From: Clostridiales bacterium Firm_04
GTDB lineage: Bacteria > Bacillota > Clostridia > Oscillospirales > Ruminococcaceae
Assembly (NCBI GenBank): GCA_001603005.1
Contig: LVAJ01000038.1
Location: forward strand, 1-60,483
Length of the DNA stretch: 60,483 bases
Direction: 5' to 3'
Under the pieces are notes generated by a model. The model did no database searches, had not been told where the DNA came from, and worked only from the letters and a program-made list of their open reading frames with translations. Position 1 is the first letter of the stretch; each line of letters begins with the position of its first letter. Made by a program: the position numbers and the translations under genes. Shown piece after piece: positions 41,770-51,447 of this stretch.

Positions 41770-42194
41770 ATGTTATAATTCACATAATATATTGAATAAG
41801 TATATGCAGTTGTGACAATCTTGGCTTATGTCGCAGGAATTCGGCATCCTTCGCAAATCAGGTTTTAAACTCTAACGTCACGAGTCCTTACGAGCAAGAA
41901 ACGTCACTTTTGCTTCTCACAGAACCTCACAAAAGTAAACAGCAAAGCCCCTGATACAATTGTACCATTGCTTTACATGAAGATACAACCGCCTAACGCA
42001 GAAACTGGGCGGTGGTTTTGCTGTTTATGCTGTTTACAAAATTCAGGATGATCCGGTATGGGCACATGCTGTTCTTTTTTTGTTTTCTTGACAGCAGGTG
42101 TATGTATGAGCAGGGAATATCGCTGCTTTCTTCGGCATATAGCACATTCCATTCATATTGCCGTTGTTGCATTTGACGAAATAAACGAAATATA

Positions 42195-42223
42195 TTGACA
42201 AATAAGGAATGATATGATATAAT
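42195..42223 (+). promoter_or_regulatory. Promoter of the 1642-residue LRR-dockerin gene
   Basis: TTGACA (42195-42200), 17 bases, TATAAT (42218-42223), both perfect; the leader is about 110 bases. Confidence 0.85.
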
Positions 42224-42341
42224 GTCCATATAAGCCGAATGACCATCGTCCGACCTCTGAGTACCGTTTACCCTTGTTGTAAATGCATCCCTCAGCCTTT
42301 GGATATGTCATGCGGCCATTTTTTATAAAGGAGGCGTTAAT

Positions 42342-45300
42342 ATGAGTATAAACCTGCAGAAACGGCTGATATCCGCTGCGCTCAGTGCTGCATTCACTGC
42401 TGTCAGCGCATTTTCAGCGCTTCCGCAGATCGTATCGAAAGCGGCTGAAGAGGAAACCTTCCTCTATACCGATGACGGCTTTGCCTACATTGTCAACGAG
42501 GAAGGCACGATCACGATCAGAGGGCGCGAAAAGGGAAGGGAGTATGATCAGACGAAGATCGTATTCCCGTCAACAATCGACGGAAAGTATGTCACGGAGA
42601 TAAGGACAAATGATTTCCGGCATTTTGAATACGGCAGCAACAGCACTGTCACGGAGATCGTTCTTCCTTCGCACCTTGAGAAGATGAACAACTGGTGCTT
42701 CAATGATTACAAGGCACTCGATGTACTGACGATCCCGGCCACACTGAAAGAAGCCGAACGGCCTTTCACCTACAGCAAGATCAACAAGGTCATTATTGAG
42801 GACGGAATGGAGAAGGTACCGGACTCGCTGTTGAGCTGGACAAACTATCTCGGTGAGCTGGTCATACCCGATTCGGTAACAGAGATCGGAAACAACGCCT
42901 TCGCAAACTGTGCCGGTCTTACAGAGGTACATGTGCCGGACAGCGTTAAGAAGATCGGCATCGATGCCTTCTACGGTGACGAACAGTTGGAAGTGCTCGA
43001 TATTCCGGAAAAGCTTGATTACATAGGCAGAGGCGCTTTTATGGGACTGAAATCGCTGAAGTCGGTATTCATTCCCGAAACATGGACATTTGATCCGGAA
43101 GGATCCGGGTTCTTCCGTGAAAGCGGACTGACAGAGATATCTTTCGGCGCAGGCATCAAGGTGATACCGGAAAGTATGTGCTCAAACTGCAAGGAGCTTG
43201 TGACCATAAACTGGCCGGATGCTCCGGAGGAGATAAAATATTCTGCATTCTACGGCTGTGAGAAGATCACCGATCCGAAAATACCGGACAGTGTAAAAAT
43301 TATAGGAAAGCAGGCATTTGAAAACTGCACAGCTATAGAGCATGTGGATCTTCCCGCAAGTCTTGAGGATCTGGCAGGATACTCTTTCAGTAATCTTCCG
43401 AATCTCAAGGAACTGTATGTCCCCATGCAGCTGCCCTATCCCGGTGATTATGACGGCAGCGGTGCGTTCAGCGGTTCCGGCATAGAAAAGCTGACCTTTG
43501 CGGAGGGAATAACCGAGATACACGGCCGCTTTGCGTATCTTCCGGAGCTTACCGAGGTCGTGCTTCCGAGCACGCTTACGAATATCAGCGGCTATGCCTT
43601 TGCGGACTGCAAAAAGCTGGCGCATATCGATATTCCAGAGGGTGTTACAAAAATCGAAGGCTACAGAGTATTCGGCGGTTGTGATGCGCTGACGGAGCTT
43701 GAGCTTCCGAGTACGCTTACACAGTCCAACTGGTCAATCTCATCCGCTCCGAACTTACAGAAGGTCGTATTCAGGGACGGCATCGAAAAGATCCCTTACC
43801 GCTGTCTGATCGGCTGTGAGGATCTGACAAGCATAACGCTGCCGGACAGCGTTACCGAAATAGGCGAATCGGCATTTAATAACTGCCCTATCACAGAGAT
43901 ACGGATACCCGAGGGCGTGACGACGATCGGCTATGATGCCTTCAGCAAGACAAAGCTGGTATCGCTCACTATCCCGAAAAATGTTACGAAGGCAGAGAAG
44001 ATAGCCTTGAGCACCGAATACCTCCAAACGGTAACCTTTGAAGACGGCATGGAGAAGATTCCGGATAAGGTGCTCCTGGAATGCCCGTCTGTTGAGAGGA
44101 TCGTGCTGCCTTCCAGCATAAGCAGTATCGGTACACAGGCTTTCGCAAAATGTCCCGAGCTTGTTGAAATAGACTGTTCTCTTGAGGAGCTGCCGTATGA
44201 GGTCGGAGCATTTGACTGGTCTGACAATCTGTGGGATCAAAGAGTGGCTATCGTTGAGCCGAACGGCATCTTCATTACGAGCAATTCCTACTCAACAGCA
44301 GAGGGTGCACTCACAAACTACAGCATCCATTACTCGATCAATCCCCGCTTCCGTGATGTATTCAGTGAAGCCAATATCTATGTTGACTCCGTCAGCAGAA
44401 GTGCATTTGTGGAGGAGAGCTTCTCAGAAGAAGCCAAGCAGGATTACGGCAAGTGGGTATTCAGCGTCACCGAGCCGGAGGGAACGATACGTTTCAGTAT
44501 GCGTTCCGACGGAAAGAATGAGATAAAGCTTTCGTCATGGATCAAGGTATACATCCGTCCCGATGACAAGTACGCTACAGACGGCAGAAACATCTTGATT
44601 GACGATATAGAATGCAGCGAGGTATCACTCAGTGCACCGAACAATGCCTGTCTGACCGACGGTAAGTCCGATTTCTTTGTAAGCGGATATGCACCGGTAG
44701 ACAGCGATGTTACGGTACGTGTGAACAAGACGGACAATGTAACCGTAAAGTCGAACAAGTATACCGGAAAGTTTGTCGCCCAGGTGAAGTATGAGGGTGA
44801 AGAAGCAGAGATCAAGGTCGATGCAGTATGCGGAGAGGCGGTTTCTGCTGCGAAGACCGTATATATCGTAGAGGGCCTTCCCGAGCTGGTGAATGTGACG
44901 TTCAACCATATCGGCAAACAGACCGATATGACGGACGCATTCCTCAAGGGAAAAAAGCCCTATATCACTATCAACCCCAAATACGAAATGAAATTCGATG
45001 TTGAGGTATCCGACAGCAGCAATATCGCTAAGCTGTATGTTACCTCTGAAAAAGGCGGCAGCATCTCAGCCCTGCCTCTCAATTACGACGAAGAGACCGG
45101 AAAATGGTCGGGGACAGGCAAGTTTGATACGATTGTTCCCGGAGACCTCAGTGTCGTACAGGTACCGAAGCAGGAGAAGAATATGCTTGTCAGAACGGTA
45201 AAGAATGACACTGTATCACTGAAGTATGAGGGCTCGGATATAGATTATATGAACCTTGAAAAGACCTTTGAAGAGGATAAGGATCCAGATCCGGTCGATC

Positions 45301-47270
45301 TTTTCCTGAGTATGGTCGATGTATCCACCAATATCGCTTCAGATGATACCACTTTGATCCGCCTTGATTATGATCCGTCTCCGGAATTCCGTAAGAATAA
45401 TCCGGATCGGAATGAAGTCGGAATGGCCATCTATCAGGGCCTCTTCGACAAGCTCGACTTTGGCAGCGGCGTTGTATCCGCCATGGATATCGCAGATTCT
45501 CCCGAGAAATACGGCTTCACCAAGTCTGAGACAAGGATGACCGATGAAAACGGCAATATCCATACATACTACGCGATGCCACTTCTGGATACAGGTACGA
45601 CCGAGGCCCTTGCGAAAAACATGAGCATTTCTGATGATGTATCTGCAGATTACGCAACTGCATTCAGTTTTCTGAGCGCAAAACCTTACGATTCACTTTC
45701 CGGTATGATGTTCGTGGATATGGACATCAAGAGCGGAACGGCAATGATCGGTGCGCAGATCACATCGGATATGAATCTGAATATCCCGACATCCTCCTAT
45801 AGGGACAGCTTCTTTTATTTCAATCCATTTGATGAAAAATGGGAACCCTCTCAGGCACAGAGCCAGACAGTAGGTTTTGTCACGGCTGTCATGAGTGAAG
45901 GGATTACAAGCAAAATATTGACTAAATGGAATGTGGGCCTTTCATCATTGATAACTGTAGCCACCACCGGTGCTGACGTATGGAATTACTTTTCGAAGCG
46001 TGGATTGGTTATGGATCAGATTGAGGCAAGAAAGGATCTGAAGAATCAGAAGACAGCACTCCAGGTTGAAGCTGAGTCGATATTCTTTGGAAGAACAGCC
46101 ACAACTGTCGGTGCCGGCGCAGCAACGATCGGAATCGGCGTTCTCGGCTTGGTCGGTGCAATCTCTTTCTGGCCGGCAACCATTGCCTGTGCAGGTATCG
46201 GCGGAATCGCATACTTTATGCAGGAAAGCTATAATGAACGTGACGAAAAACTGAAGGGCACGGTATTCGGCAAAGGCAAGAACCAGATCGGAAACAAAGC
46301 AAAGGCGAATTACGGCGTGGATCCGAGCGGCTGGGTATATGAAGTGCTCCCTGAGAACAAGATTGAGGGTGCAACCGCAAAGATTTATTACAAGGACGAG
46401 AACGGCGATGCCGTACTTTGGAATGCAGAAGATTACGATCAGGTGAACCCGCAGGCAACTGCCGATGACGGCTGGTTCGCATGGGACGTACCGGAGGGCG
46501 AATGGCAGGTAAGAGTATCCAAGGAGGGCTATGAGGATGCTGCATCCGAATGGCTGCCCGTACTCCCTGTGCAGCTCGGCATACGCATCCCCATGATAAG
46601 CAAAGCGACCGCAAAGCCGGCAGAGGTGGTGCCCTACACGAATCGTGTCGAGATCAGCTTCACGAACTTCTTACAGGATAGCTCGGTAACGGCTGACAGC
46701 GTCTATCTTACCGGAAAAAACGGGGAAAGGATACCGTGCAGGATCAAGAACGTGAAGTCCGAGAGCAACGATACTGCTTTCTCAAATGCGGTTTGGCTCA
46801 TATCTCAGGGGGAGGATTTTACCGGCTCCACACTCGTCATCACAGACAGCGTAAAGACCTACAACGGCAATCCGCTTGATCCGGTGACGATGAAGCTTGA
46901 CATTACCTCCGAGGGGCCTCCGGTAGAGGACGACATATTACTCGGCGATGTGACTGGCGACGGAAAGATCGGCGTTGACGATGCGCAGACAGCACTGATC
47001 GCCTATACGGAGCAGTTTGCAGGCAATCCGGTTGATCTGACCGATGCGCAGCGCAAAGCTGTCGATGTGAATGAGGACGGCAAGCTCAATGTAGACGATG
47101 CACAGAATATTCTGATCTACTACACGGAAACCAAGGTTGCAGGCAAAGTCCTCACATGGGAGGATCTGCTCGGCACCCAGAAGCAGGCGCAGCCGCGTCC
47201 GCGTCTGCTGACGCCGCATGAGGATTCATGGCTTGATCCTGAAAGAGCCGTTTCAGGATCCGACGCATGA
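42342..47270 (+). CDS. Giant BspA-like LRR protein with Ig-like domains and dockerin
   Basis: A 1642-residue secreted protein. Signal peptide about 1-32 and BspA-type repeats about 45-620. A long middle follows (about 650-1200) with Ig-like beta domains. At 1248-1293 there is a Gly/Ala-rich hydrophobic pair (TTVGAGAATIGIGVLGLVG and ATIACAGIGGIAYFM) that could span a membrane. Next are a carboxypeptidase-regulatory-like domain (about 1345-1420), an SbsA-like Ig domain (about 1425-1520) and a type I dockerin (about 1533-1605) nearly identical to that of the 1303-residue protein, with the same kind of tail. AAGGAGG lies before ATG 42342. It probably assembles on a cohesin scaffold. Confidence 0.87.
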   Translation: MSINLQKRLISAALSAAFTAVSAFSALPQIVSKAAEEETFLYTDDGFAYIVNEEGTITIRGREKGREYDQTKIVFPSTIDGKYVTEIRTNDFRHFEYGSNSTVTEIVLPSHLEKMNNWCFNDYKALDVLTIPATLKEAERPFTYSKINKVIIEDGMEKVPDSLLSWTNYLGELVIPDSVTEIGNNAFANCAGLTEVHVPDSVKKIGIDAFYGDEQLEVLDIPEKLDYIGRGAFMGLKSLKSVFIPETWTFDPEGSGFFRESGLTEISFGAGIKVIPESMCSNCKELVTINWPDAPEEIKYSAFYGCEKITDPKIPDSVKIIGKQAFENCTAIEHVDLPASLEDLAGYSFSNLPNLKELYVPMQLPYPGDYDGSGAFSGSGIEKLTFAEGITEIHGRFAYLPELTEVVLPSTLTNISGYAFADCKKLAHIDIPEGVTKIEGYRVFGGCDALTELELPSTLTQSNWSISSAPNLQKVVFRDGIEKIPYRCLIGCEDLTSITLPDSVTEIGESAFNNCPITEIRIPEGVTTIGYDAFSKTKLVSLTIPKNVTKAEKIALSTEYLQTVTFEDGMEKIPDKVLLECPSVERIVLPSSISSIGTQAFAKCPELVEIDCSLEELPYEVGAFDWSDNLWDQRVAIVEPNGIFITSNSYSTAEGALTNYSIHYSINPRFRDVFSEANIYVDSVSRSAFVEESFSEEAKQDYGKWVFSVTEPEGTIRFSMRSDGKNEIKLSSWIKVYIRPDDKYATDGRNILIDDIECSEVSLSAPNNACLTDGKSDFFVSGYAPVDSDVTVRVNKTDNVTVKSNKYTGKFVAQVKYEGEEAEIKVDAVCGEAVSAAKTVYIVEGLPELVNVTFNHIGKQTDMTDAFLKGKKPYITINPKYEMKFDVEVSDSSNIAKLYVTSEKGGSISALPLNYDEETGKWSGTGKFDTIVPGDLSVVQVPKQEKNMLVRTVKNDTVSLKYEGSDIDYMNLEKTFEEDKDPDPVDLFLSMVDVSTNIASDDTTLIRLDYDPSPEFRKNNPDRNEVGMAIYQGLFDKLDFGSGVVSAMDIADSPEKYGFTKSETRMTDENGNIHTYYAMPLLDTGTTEALAKNMSISDDVSADYATAFSFLSAKPYDSLSGMMFVDMDIKSGTAMIGAQITSDMNLNIPTSSYRDSFFYFNPFDEKWEPSQAQSQTVGFVTAVMSEGITSKILTKWNVGLSSLITVATTGADVWNYFSKRGLVMDQIEARKDLKNQKTALQVEAESIFFGRTATTVGAGAATIGIGVLGLVGAISFWPATIACAGIGGIAYFMQESYNERDEKLKGTVFGKGKNQIGNKAKANYGVDPSGWVYEVLPENKIEGATAKIYYKDENGDAVLWNAEDYDQVNPQATADDGWFAWDVPEGEWQVRVSKEGYEDAASEWLPVLPVQLGIRIPMISKATAKPAEVVPYTNRVEISFTNFLQDSSVTADSVYLTGKNGERIPCRIKNVKSESNDTAFSNAVWLISQGEDFTGSTLVITDSVKTYNGNPLDPVTMKLDITSEGPPVEDDILLGDVTGDGKIGVDDAQTALIAYTEQFAGNPVDLTDAQRKAVDVNEDGKLNVDDAQNILIYYTETKVAGKVLTWEDLLGTQKQAQPRPRLLTPHEDSWLDPERAVSGSDA

Positions 47271-47310
47271 TGCATTGCAGTCTGCACAATCAGACACCAA
47301 AAACACAAAA

Positions 47311-47342
47311 AGCACCGCCTGATTTTACAGTCAGGCGGTGCT
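47311..47342. terminator. Terminator after the 1642-residue gene, abutting an IS end
   Basis: AGCACCGCCTGA pairs with TCAGGCGGTGCT around an 8-base loop. A T-run remains only on the minus-strand side; on the plus side the IS sequence begins at once, so insertion may have removed the U-tract. Confidence 0.7.
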
Positions 47343-48550
47343 CAGCCTGTCGAAAAAGTCCAGCAAAAGCTGGGCTTTTTCGCATTTATGTGGTATAATA
47401 TAGGAGAAGGAAGGTGAGTAGAATGCTGAGCGAAAACAGAGCGGAACGAAATCAAATGGAAATGTTTTGTATCGACAGTTTTGTACCGGAGGATCATCTG
47501 CTGCGAAAGATTGATGAAGCCTTGGATTTCGGAAAAATCTATGAGATTGTCGGAGATTTGTATTGTCATAACAATGGCAGACCGAGTGTGGATCCGGTCG
47601 TGCTGTTCAAGATCGTTTTCATTCAGCATTTGTACGGCATTCCGTCGCTGCGCCGCACCTGCGAAGAAATTAAGATGAATGTTGCATATCGTTGGTTTCT
47701 TGGTTATCTGATGAATGAGCAGCTCCCGCATTTCTCGACGGTCAGCCAGAACTTTAAGCATCGTTTTACCGAGGAAACAATCAACCAGGTATTTGAATGG
47801 ATCCTGAGTGAGGTAGAAAAGCACGGCTATCTTACACCTGATGCAGTATTCGTTGACGGCACACATATCAAAGCCAATGCTAATATGCATAAGGCTGTGA
47901 AAAAGGCGATCCCGAAGGCTGCAAGAGAATACGAAAAACAGCTGATGGAAGAGATCAATGCCGACCGTGAGAAACATAGAAAAAAGCCGTTTGATGATGA
48001 TGATCAGAATGGTTCTGAAAAGCCTGTTGAGGAGAAGAACGTAACCGAATCTACGACCGATCCGGAAAGCGGTGTCTTTCACAAAGGCGAACACAAGAAA
48101 TGTTTTGCGTATGAAGCGCATACAGCCTGTGACAAATACGGCTATATTATGGATGTTGAAGTAACAGCCGGAAACGTGCATGACAGCACTGCTTTTCCAA
48201 AGTTATACCGTAAACTCCTGAAGCGTTTTCCCAATATCCAAACGGTTGTTGCAGATGCCGGCTATAAGATTCCATATCTTGCAAAGCTGATTATTGACAG
48301 CGGCAGAATCCCGGTATTTCCGTATAAGCGCCCGATGGGCAAAGACGAATTTTTTAGACCCTGTGAGTACATTTTTGACGAATACTATGACTGTATTCTT
48401 TGCCCGGAAAACCATGTTTTGAGTTATTCGACCACTAACCGTGACGGATACCGCGAATACAAAAGCAAACCATATATTTGCGCGAACTGTCCTTCCAGAG
48501 AGCGATGCACACACAGCAAAGCCTGCCAGAAAGTTGTCACGCGGCATATT
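47343..48550 (+). mobile_element. IS1182-type element, 3' truncated
   Basis: The left part is intact: an end hairpin CGAAAAAGTCCAGC-aaaa-GCTGGGCTTTTTCG (47351-47382, one G-U), a promoter-like TATAAT at 47393 and the transposase gene. Homology to the transposase ends near 48548 at KVVTRHI, and no matching right end is visible. Boundaries are approximate. Confidence 0.65.
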
Positions 48551-48850
48551 GCACATATCGTCAGCTATTCTTTTATGGGTTGTCATGAAGATGCATTCGT
48601 TTCAGCAGTCAATCCATTGTATTGCTTCGCTATTTTTGGCGGCAAGATCATTCCAAGACGGAATCACACTGGTTTCAGAATTCGTATTTCTGAATCCCTC
48701 TGTACCGTATTTTTGAAACTGAAAGCGAACCTGCAATTACAGATTTGTAATTCTGCGCACAAACGCTTTATCATTTGCTATAATGGCATTGTCAGCAAGT
48801 GGAAGCCCCCGAAACAATCAACTGTTAATGAAAAGGAGAATGCACCATGA
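47423..48850 (+). pseudogene. IS1182-family transposase, C-terminus lost
   Basis: Residues 1-375 match the IS1182/DUF772 transposase plan: N-terminal RNQMEMFCIDSFVPEDHLLRKID region, the first DDE aspartate in DAVFVDGTHIKANAN, the second in VVADAGYKIPY, and the cysteine cluster CANCPSRERCTHSKAC. The C-terminal part that carries the catalytic Glu (normally ..RRKETIERVFADAKE) is missing. After KVVTRHI about 100 unrelated residues follow to a stop 4 bases into the next gene. It is therefore almost certainly inactive. ATG 47423 follows GGTGAG; GTG 47414 is an alternative. Confidence 0.8.
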
Positions 48851-50172
48851 AAAAGCAACTGATCACAATCGCAATCCTGACCGCAGCAGTCAGCCTGACC
48901 GGCTGCACCGTCAACATCAATGATGAAACCATGTCCGCAGCAAAGGATATCGCAGCTTCCGTGCTGGATGACACCGACATCAAAGTCAACGGGCAGTCCG
49001 TTGATGTTTCGTTGGATTCGGACGGAAATGTCAGCGTCAACATGGAGCAAAAAGCCGCTGCAAAGCCGGGGGCAGATCTGTTCGGCGGCTATGTAATCGG
49101 AGATACCGCAGTGAAGAGTCAGCCGGATCCCAATTCCGAAACGCTGATCACAATTCCGGATGCAACACAGATCAGCGTGAAGGAAAGCAGCGTATCCGGT
49201 TGGTTCATGACAGTATTTCAGGATCAGACCGGTTACATCGCAGCAAAGTCCGTCAAGGATATCCCGCCCTATGATCCGGCACTCGGCGGCGACAATGTCT
49301 GCGGCGGTTCTGTCAATGCCGATGTCAAACTGATGAGCGGCACGCATCCCTATGCGGAAGTTCTGATCGAGATCCCGAACGGTACACAGGTCAATTATTA
49401 TGCAGTCCCCGATAATTCCGGCTGGTGTGTCGTAAATTATCAGGAATATATAGGTTATGTCGAAGCAAAGTTCATCAATGATATCGAATCTTATGATACA
49501 AACTTCGGCATCGTCCCCGCGATTGTCGGAGAGTGGCGTTATCAGGAGCAGGATCTGCAGGCAGGCGATGTTTACAACGATATCGGATATATCACAGTTA
49601 ATGCGGACGGCACCTTCATTTATCAGCCGAAAGACGGTTCGCTCCGGAAGAGCGGCACCGTAAGCGTTGTGTATGTCAAGCATCCGGACGGAAACGAGAC
49701 CGCATCCTACTCATTTTTCGAGGACGGCATATTCTGGATCGGAACGGACAGCTGTGAACCCAACGGCAAGGGCGCGTTCTATGTCGGCAACGCCGGCATG
49801 GAAAGACTGCTGCCAAAAGATCAGCGTGAAGATGATTTCTCTGATTACGTCGGAATCTGGCAGTACGACAGATGCACGATCCAGATCAGCGAACAGACTG
49901 AAGGCTATCTTGTGACAGTTCGCTGGGCAGACAGCGCATCCGAGGACAATATCTGGAGCTATTCGTGCAGCGGCATGTCAGACAACACTGGTCTGGAATG
50001 CACGGGCGGCGGAACACTGACACATATTGTCACGGCGGAGGACGGTACCGAAACCCGCACCGCAGTATACAGCGACGGCACTGCATTTTTCCGTCAAAAA
50101 GGCGGCAGACTGTTCTGGTCTGACGGCAAAGAAAACAAAGGCATGGAAATGGGCTTTGAGAAGATCGGTTGA
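48847..50172 (+). CDS. Lipoprotein with two SH3-like domains
   Basis: A 441-residue lipoprotein (lipobox LTGC, Cys near residue 20). An N-terminal helical/beta part is followed by two bacterial-SH3-like repeats (about 80-140 and 155-215; pattern VKSQPDPNSETLITIPDAT ... GYIAAKSV and VKLMSGTHPYAEVLIEIPN ... GYVEAKFI). Two related C-terminal beta domains follow (about 220-320 and 330-441; each begins with GEWRY or GIWQY and ends in a short turn). SH3 repeats commonly bind peptidoglycan. The promoter is an extended -10 (TGCTATAAT near 48775), and AAAGGAG precedes the ATG. It ends at a terminator (50284-50314). Confidence 0.75.
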   Translation: MKKQLITIAILTAAVSLTGCTVNINDETMSAAKDIAASVLDDTDIKVNGQSVDVSLDSDGNVSVNMEQKAAAKPGADLFGGYVIGDTAVKSQPDPNSETLITIPDATQISVKESSVSGWFMTVFQDQTGYIAAKSVKDIPPYDPALGGDNVCGGSVNADVKLMSGTHPYAEVLIEIPNGTQVNYYAVPDNSGWCVVNYQEYIGYVEAKFINDIESYDTNFGIVPAIVGEWRYQEQDLQAGDVYNDIGYITVNADGTFIYQPKDGSLRKSGTVSVVYVKHPDGNETASYSFFEDGIFWIGTDSCEPNGKGAFYVGNAGMERLLPKDQREDDFSDYVGIWQYDRCTIQISEQTEGYLVTVRWADSASEDNIWSYSCSGMSDNTGLECTGGGTLTHIVTAEDGTETRTAVYSDGTAFFRQKGGRLFWSDGKENKGMEMGFEKIG

Positions 50173-50283
50173 TCACAGTGGAGACAGGGCGCTTTCTGTG
50201 CTGAGCCGGAACCGTTCGCAGACGATAATGGCTGAAAATGTTATGAAACATACCTGAACTTCCCGAACGACAACGCTGAAAAT

Positions 50284-50314
50284 GGGCGCCGGAATCACCG
50301 ACGCCCGTTTTTTC
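50284..50314 (+). terminator. Terminator of the SH3 lipoprotein gene
   Basis: GGGCG pairs with CGCCC around a 13-base loop, followed by G and a run of six T. Confidence 0.65.
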
Positions 50315-50376
50315 ATCTTAACAATTGACTGGCGAGTCTTGGTTTATAAACCACCGTGTTTTTTTAACGCATACGA

Positions 50377-50407
50377 AACACCGCCTGACTGTGAATCAGG
50401 CGGTGTT
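50377..50407. terminator. Bidirectional ACCGCC-type terminator
   Basis: AACACCGCCTGA pairs with TCAGGCGGTGTT around a 7-base loop, with T-rich flanks on both strands. It lies downstream of the broken dockerin gene. Confidence 0.7.
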
Positions 50408-50492
50408 TTCTGCTTAGAGTATTATACGGTTTTGTGCTTTGAAGCTTTTGTCTCATCTTCTGTGATGACAACTTCGACAAACGCTTTCAGCT

Positions 50493-51090
50493 TTAACAGA
50501 AACGGAAGCGGCTCAGAAGATTTGTTCTGCCGAGCAGTTCATCCCATGTTGTGCTCTTGCCGGAAAGTGAATTTTTGACGTAGTAGATCAGGATGCTCTG
50601 TGCATCATCAACAGACACAATTCCGTCCCCATTAACATCAGCTGCTTTCACCTGCTTTTCTGTCAGATCATTTTCCTGCCATTGTCTTTACATAGGCATT
50701 CAGGGTAAGCTGCGCATCTTCAACGCTGATTTCTCCGTCCTCGTTGACGTCACCAAGCATATATGTCGGTTCGGTCGGCGTAGTTTCACTGGGTGTTGTT
50801 GTTTCGCTTGTCTGCGTTTCCGATGCACTTGTCACGGTTTCCGATGTTGTAGTGATGATCGTTGTGGATTCCGTGATTGTTTCTGTTGTTGCGGACGTTG
50901 TAGTAGTTGCCTTCGTTGTAGAAGCAGTAGTAGTGATGGTCTGCTCCGCGAGCGTGACCGAACCCGCCTTGACCGTTACAGGAACACGGCTGTCTGCGAA
51001 ATTCGTCACTTGCAGATTGCTTAATATATTCCCCAGTTTTTAAAATAGTCATATTCCCCTGTCTCCGAACATACACCTTTACTAAAACCA
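50493..51090 (-). pseudogene. Broken dockerin-bearing gene
   Basis: Only the C-terminal end of a secreted protein remains: a beta-strand stretch (NLQVTNFADSRVPVTVKAGS), a Thr-rich linker of about 55 residues and a type I dockerin. The first calcium loop (DVNEDGEISVEDAQ) is in one frame. An extra A in the run near 50677 (GGAAAATGAT) stops it after MAGK, and the second loop (DVNGDGIVSVDDAQ, then ILIYYVKNSLSGKSTTW) follows in the next frame to a stop at 50493. A second frame break lies near 51040, and a stop ends homology near 51088. It lacks the tail present after the two intact dockerins. Confidence 0.7.
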
Positions 51091-51107
51091 CTTCAGAGGT
51101 GATATAT

Positions 51108-51236
51108 ATGAAACCGGAAATCAGAAAGATCGTAACCCGAAGTACATTGTTCTTCGGCATGCCGGACACGGGGAATCAACTGAAACCAAGTCGTAAAATG
51201 CACGCAGCGCCCCGCGGGGCGCTGCTTTTTTTGTAG
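51108..51236 (+). pseudogene. Short frame cut by a terminator
   Basis: GAGGTGATATAT precedes an ATG at 51108. The 42-codon frame begins MKPEIRKIVTRSTLFFG and runs straight into the terminator at 51204-51235. It is probably a truncated 5' gene end rather than a working gene. No family recognised. Confidence 0.3.
51204..51235 (+). terminator. Strong intrinsic terminator
   Basis: A perfect palindrome, GCAGCGCCCC followed by GCGGGGCGCTGC, and then eight T. The gap 51237-51393 holds nothing else I recognise. Confidence 0.85.
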
Positions 51237-51393
51237 ATTCGTTTATTTTAATGCAATTCTTTTTCAAAGCGTGAATGACAGCAAGCGTCAAACAGGCTCT
51301 TTCAACAGGGATTTTCACTGGTCGCAGGGGCGCGAATGGCAAGGGTAGGATGTACATGAAAAGTCATGGCAGTAGCATATGAAGGATGCCGAC

Positions 51394-51422
51394 TTGACAT
51401 TGCCTGCTGATTCCGATATAAT
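51394..51422 (+). promoter_or_regulatory. Promoter of the HEAT-repeat gene
   Basis: TTGACA (51394-51399), 17 bases, TATAAT (51417-51422), both perfect. Confidence 0.85.
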
Positions 51423-51447
51423 AAAACTATCCGAAAGAAGGTGAACT

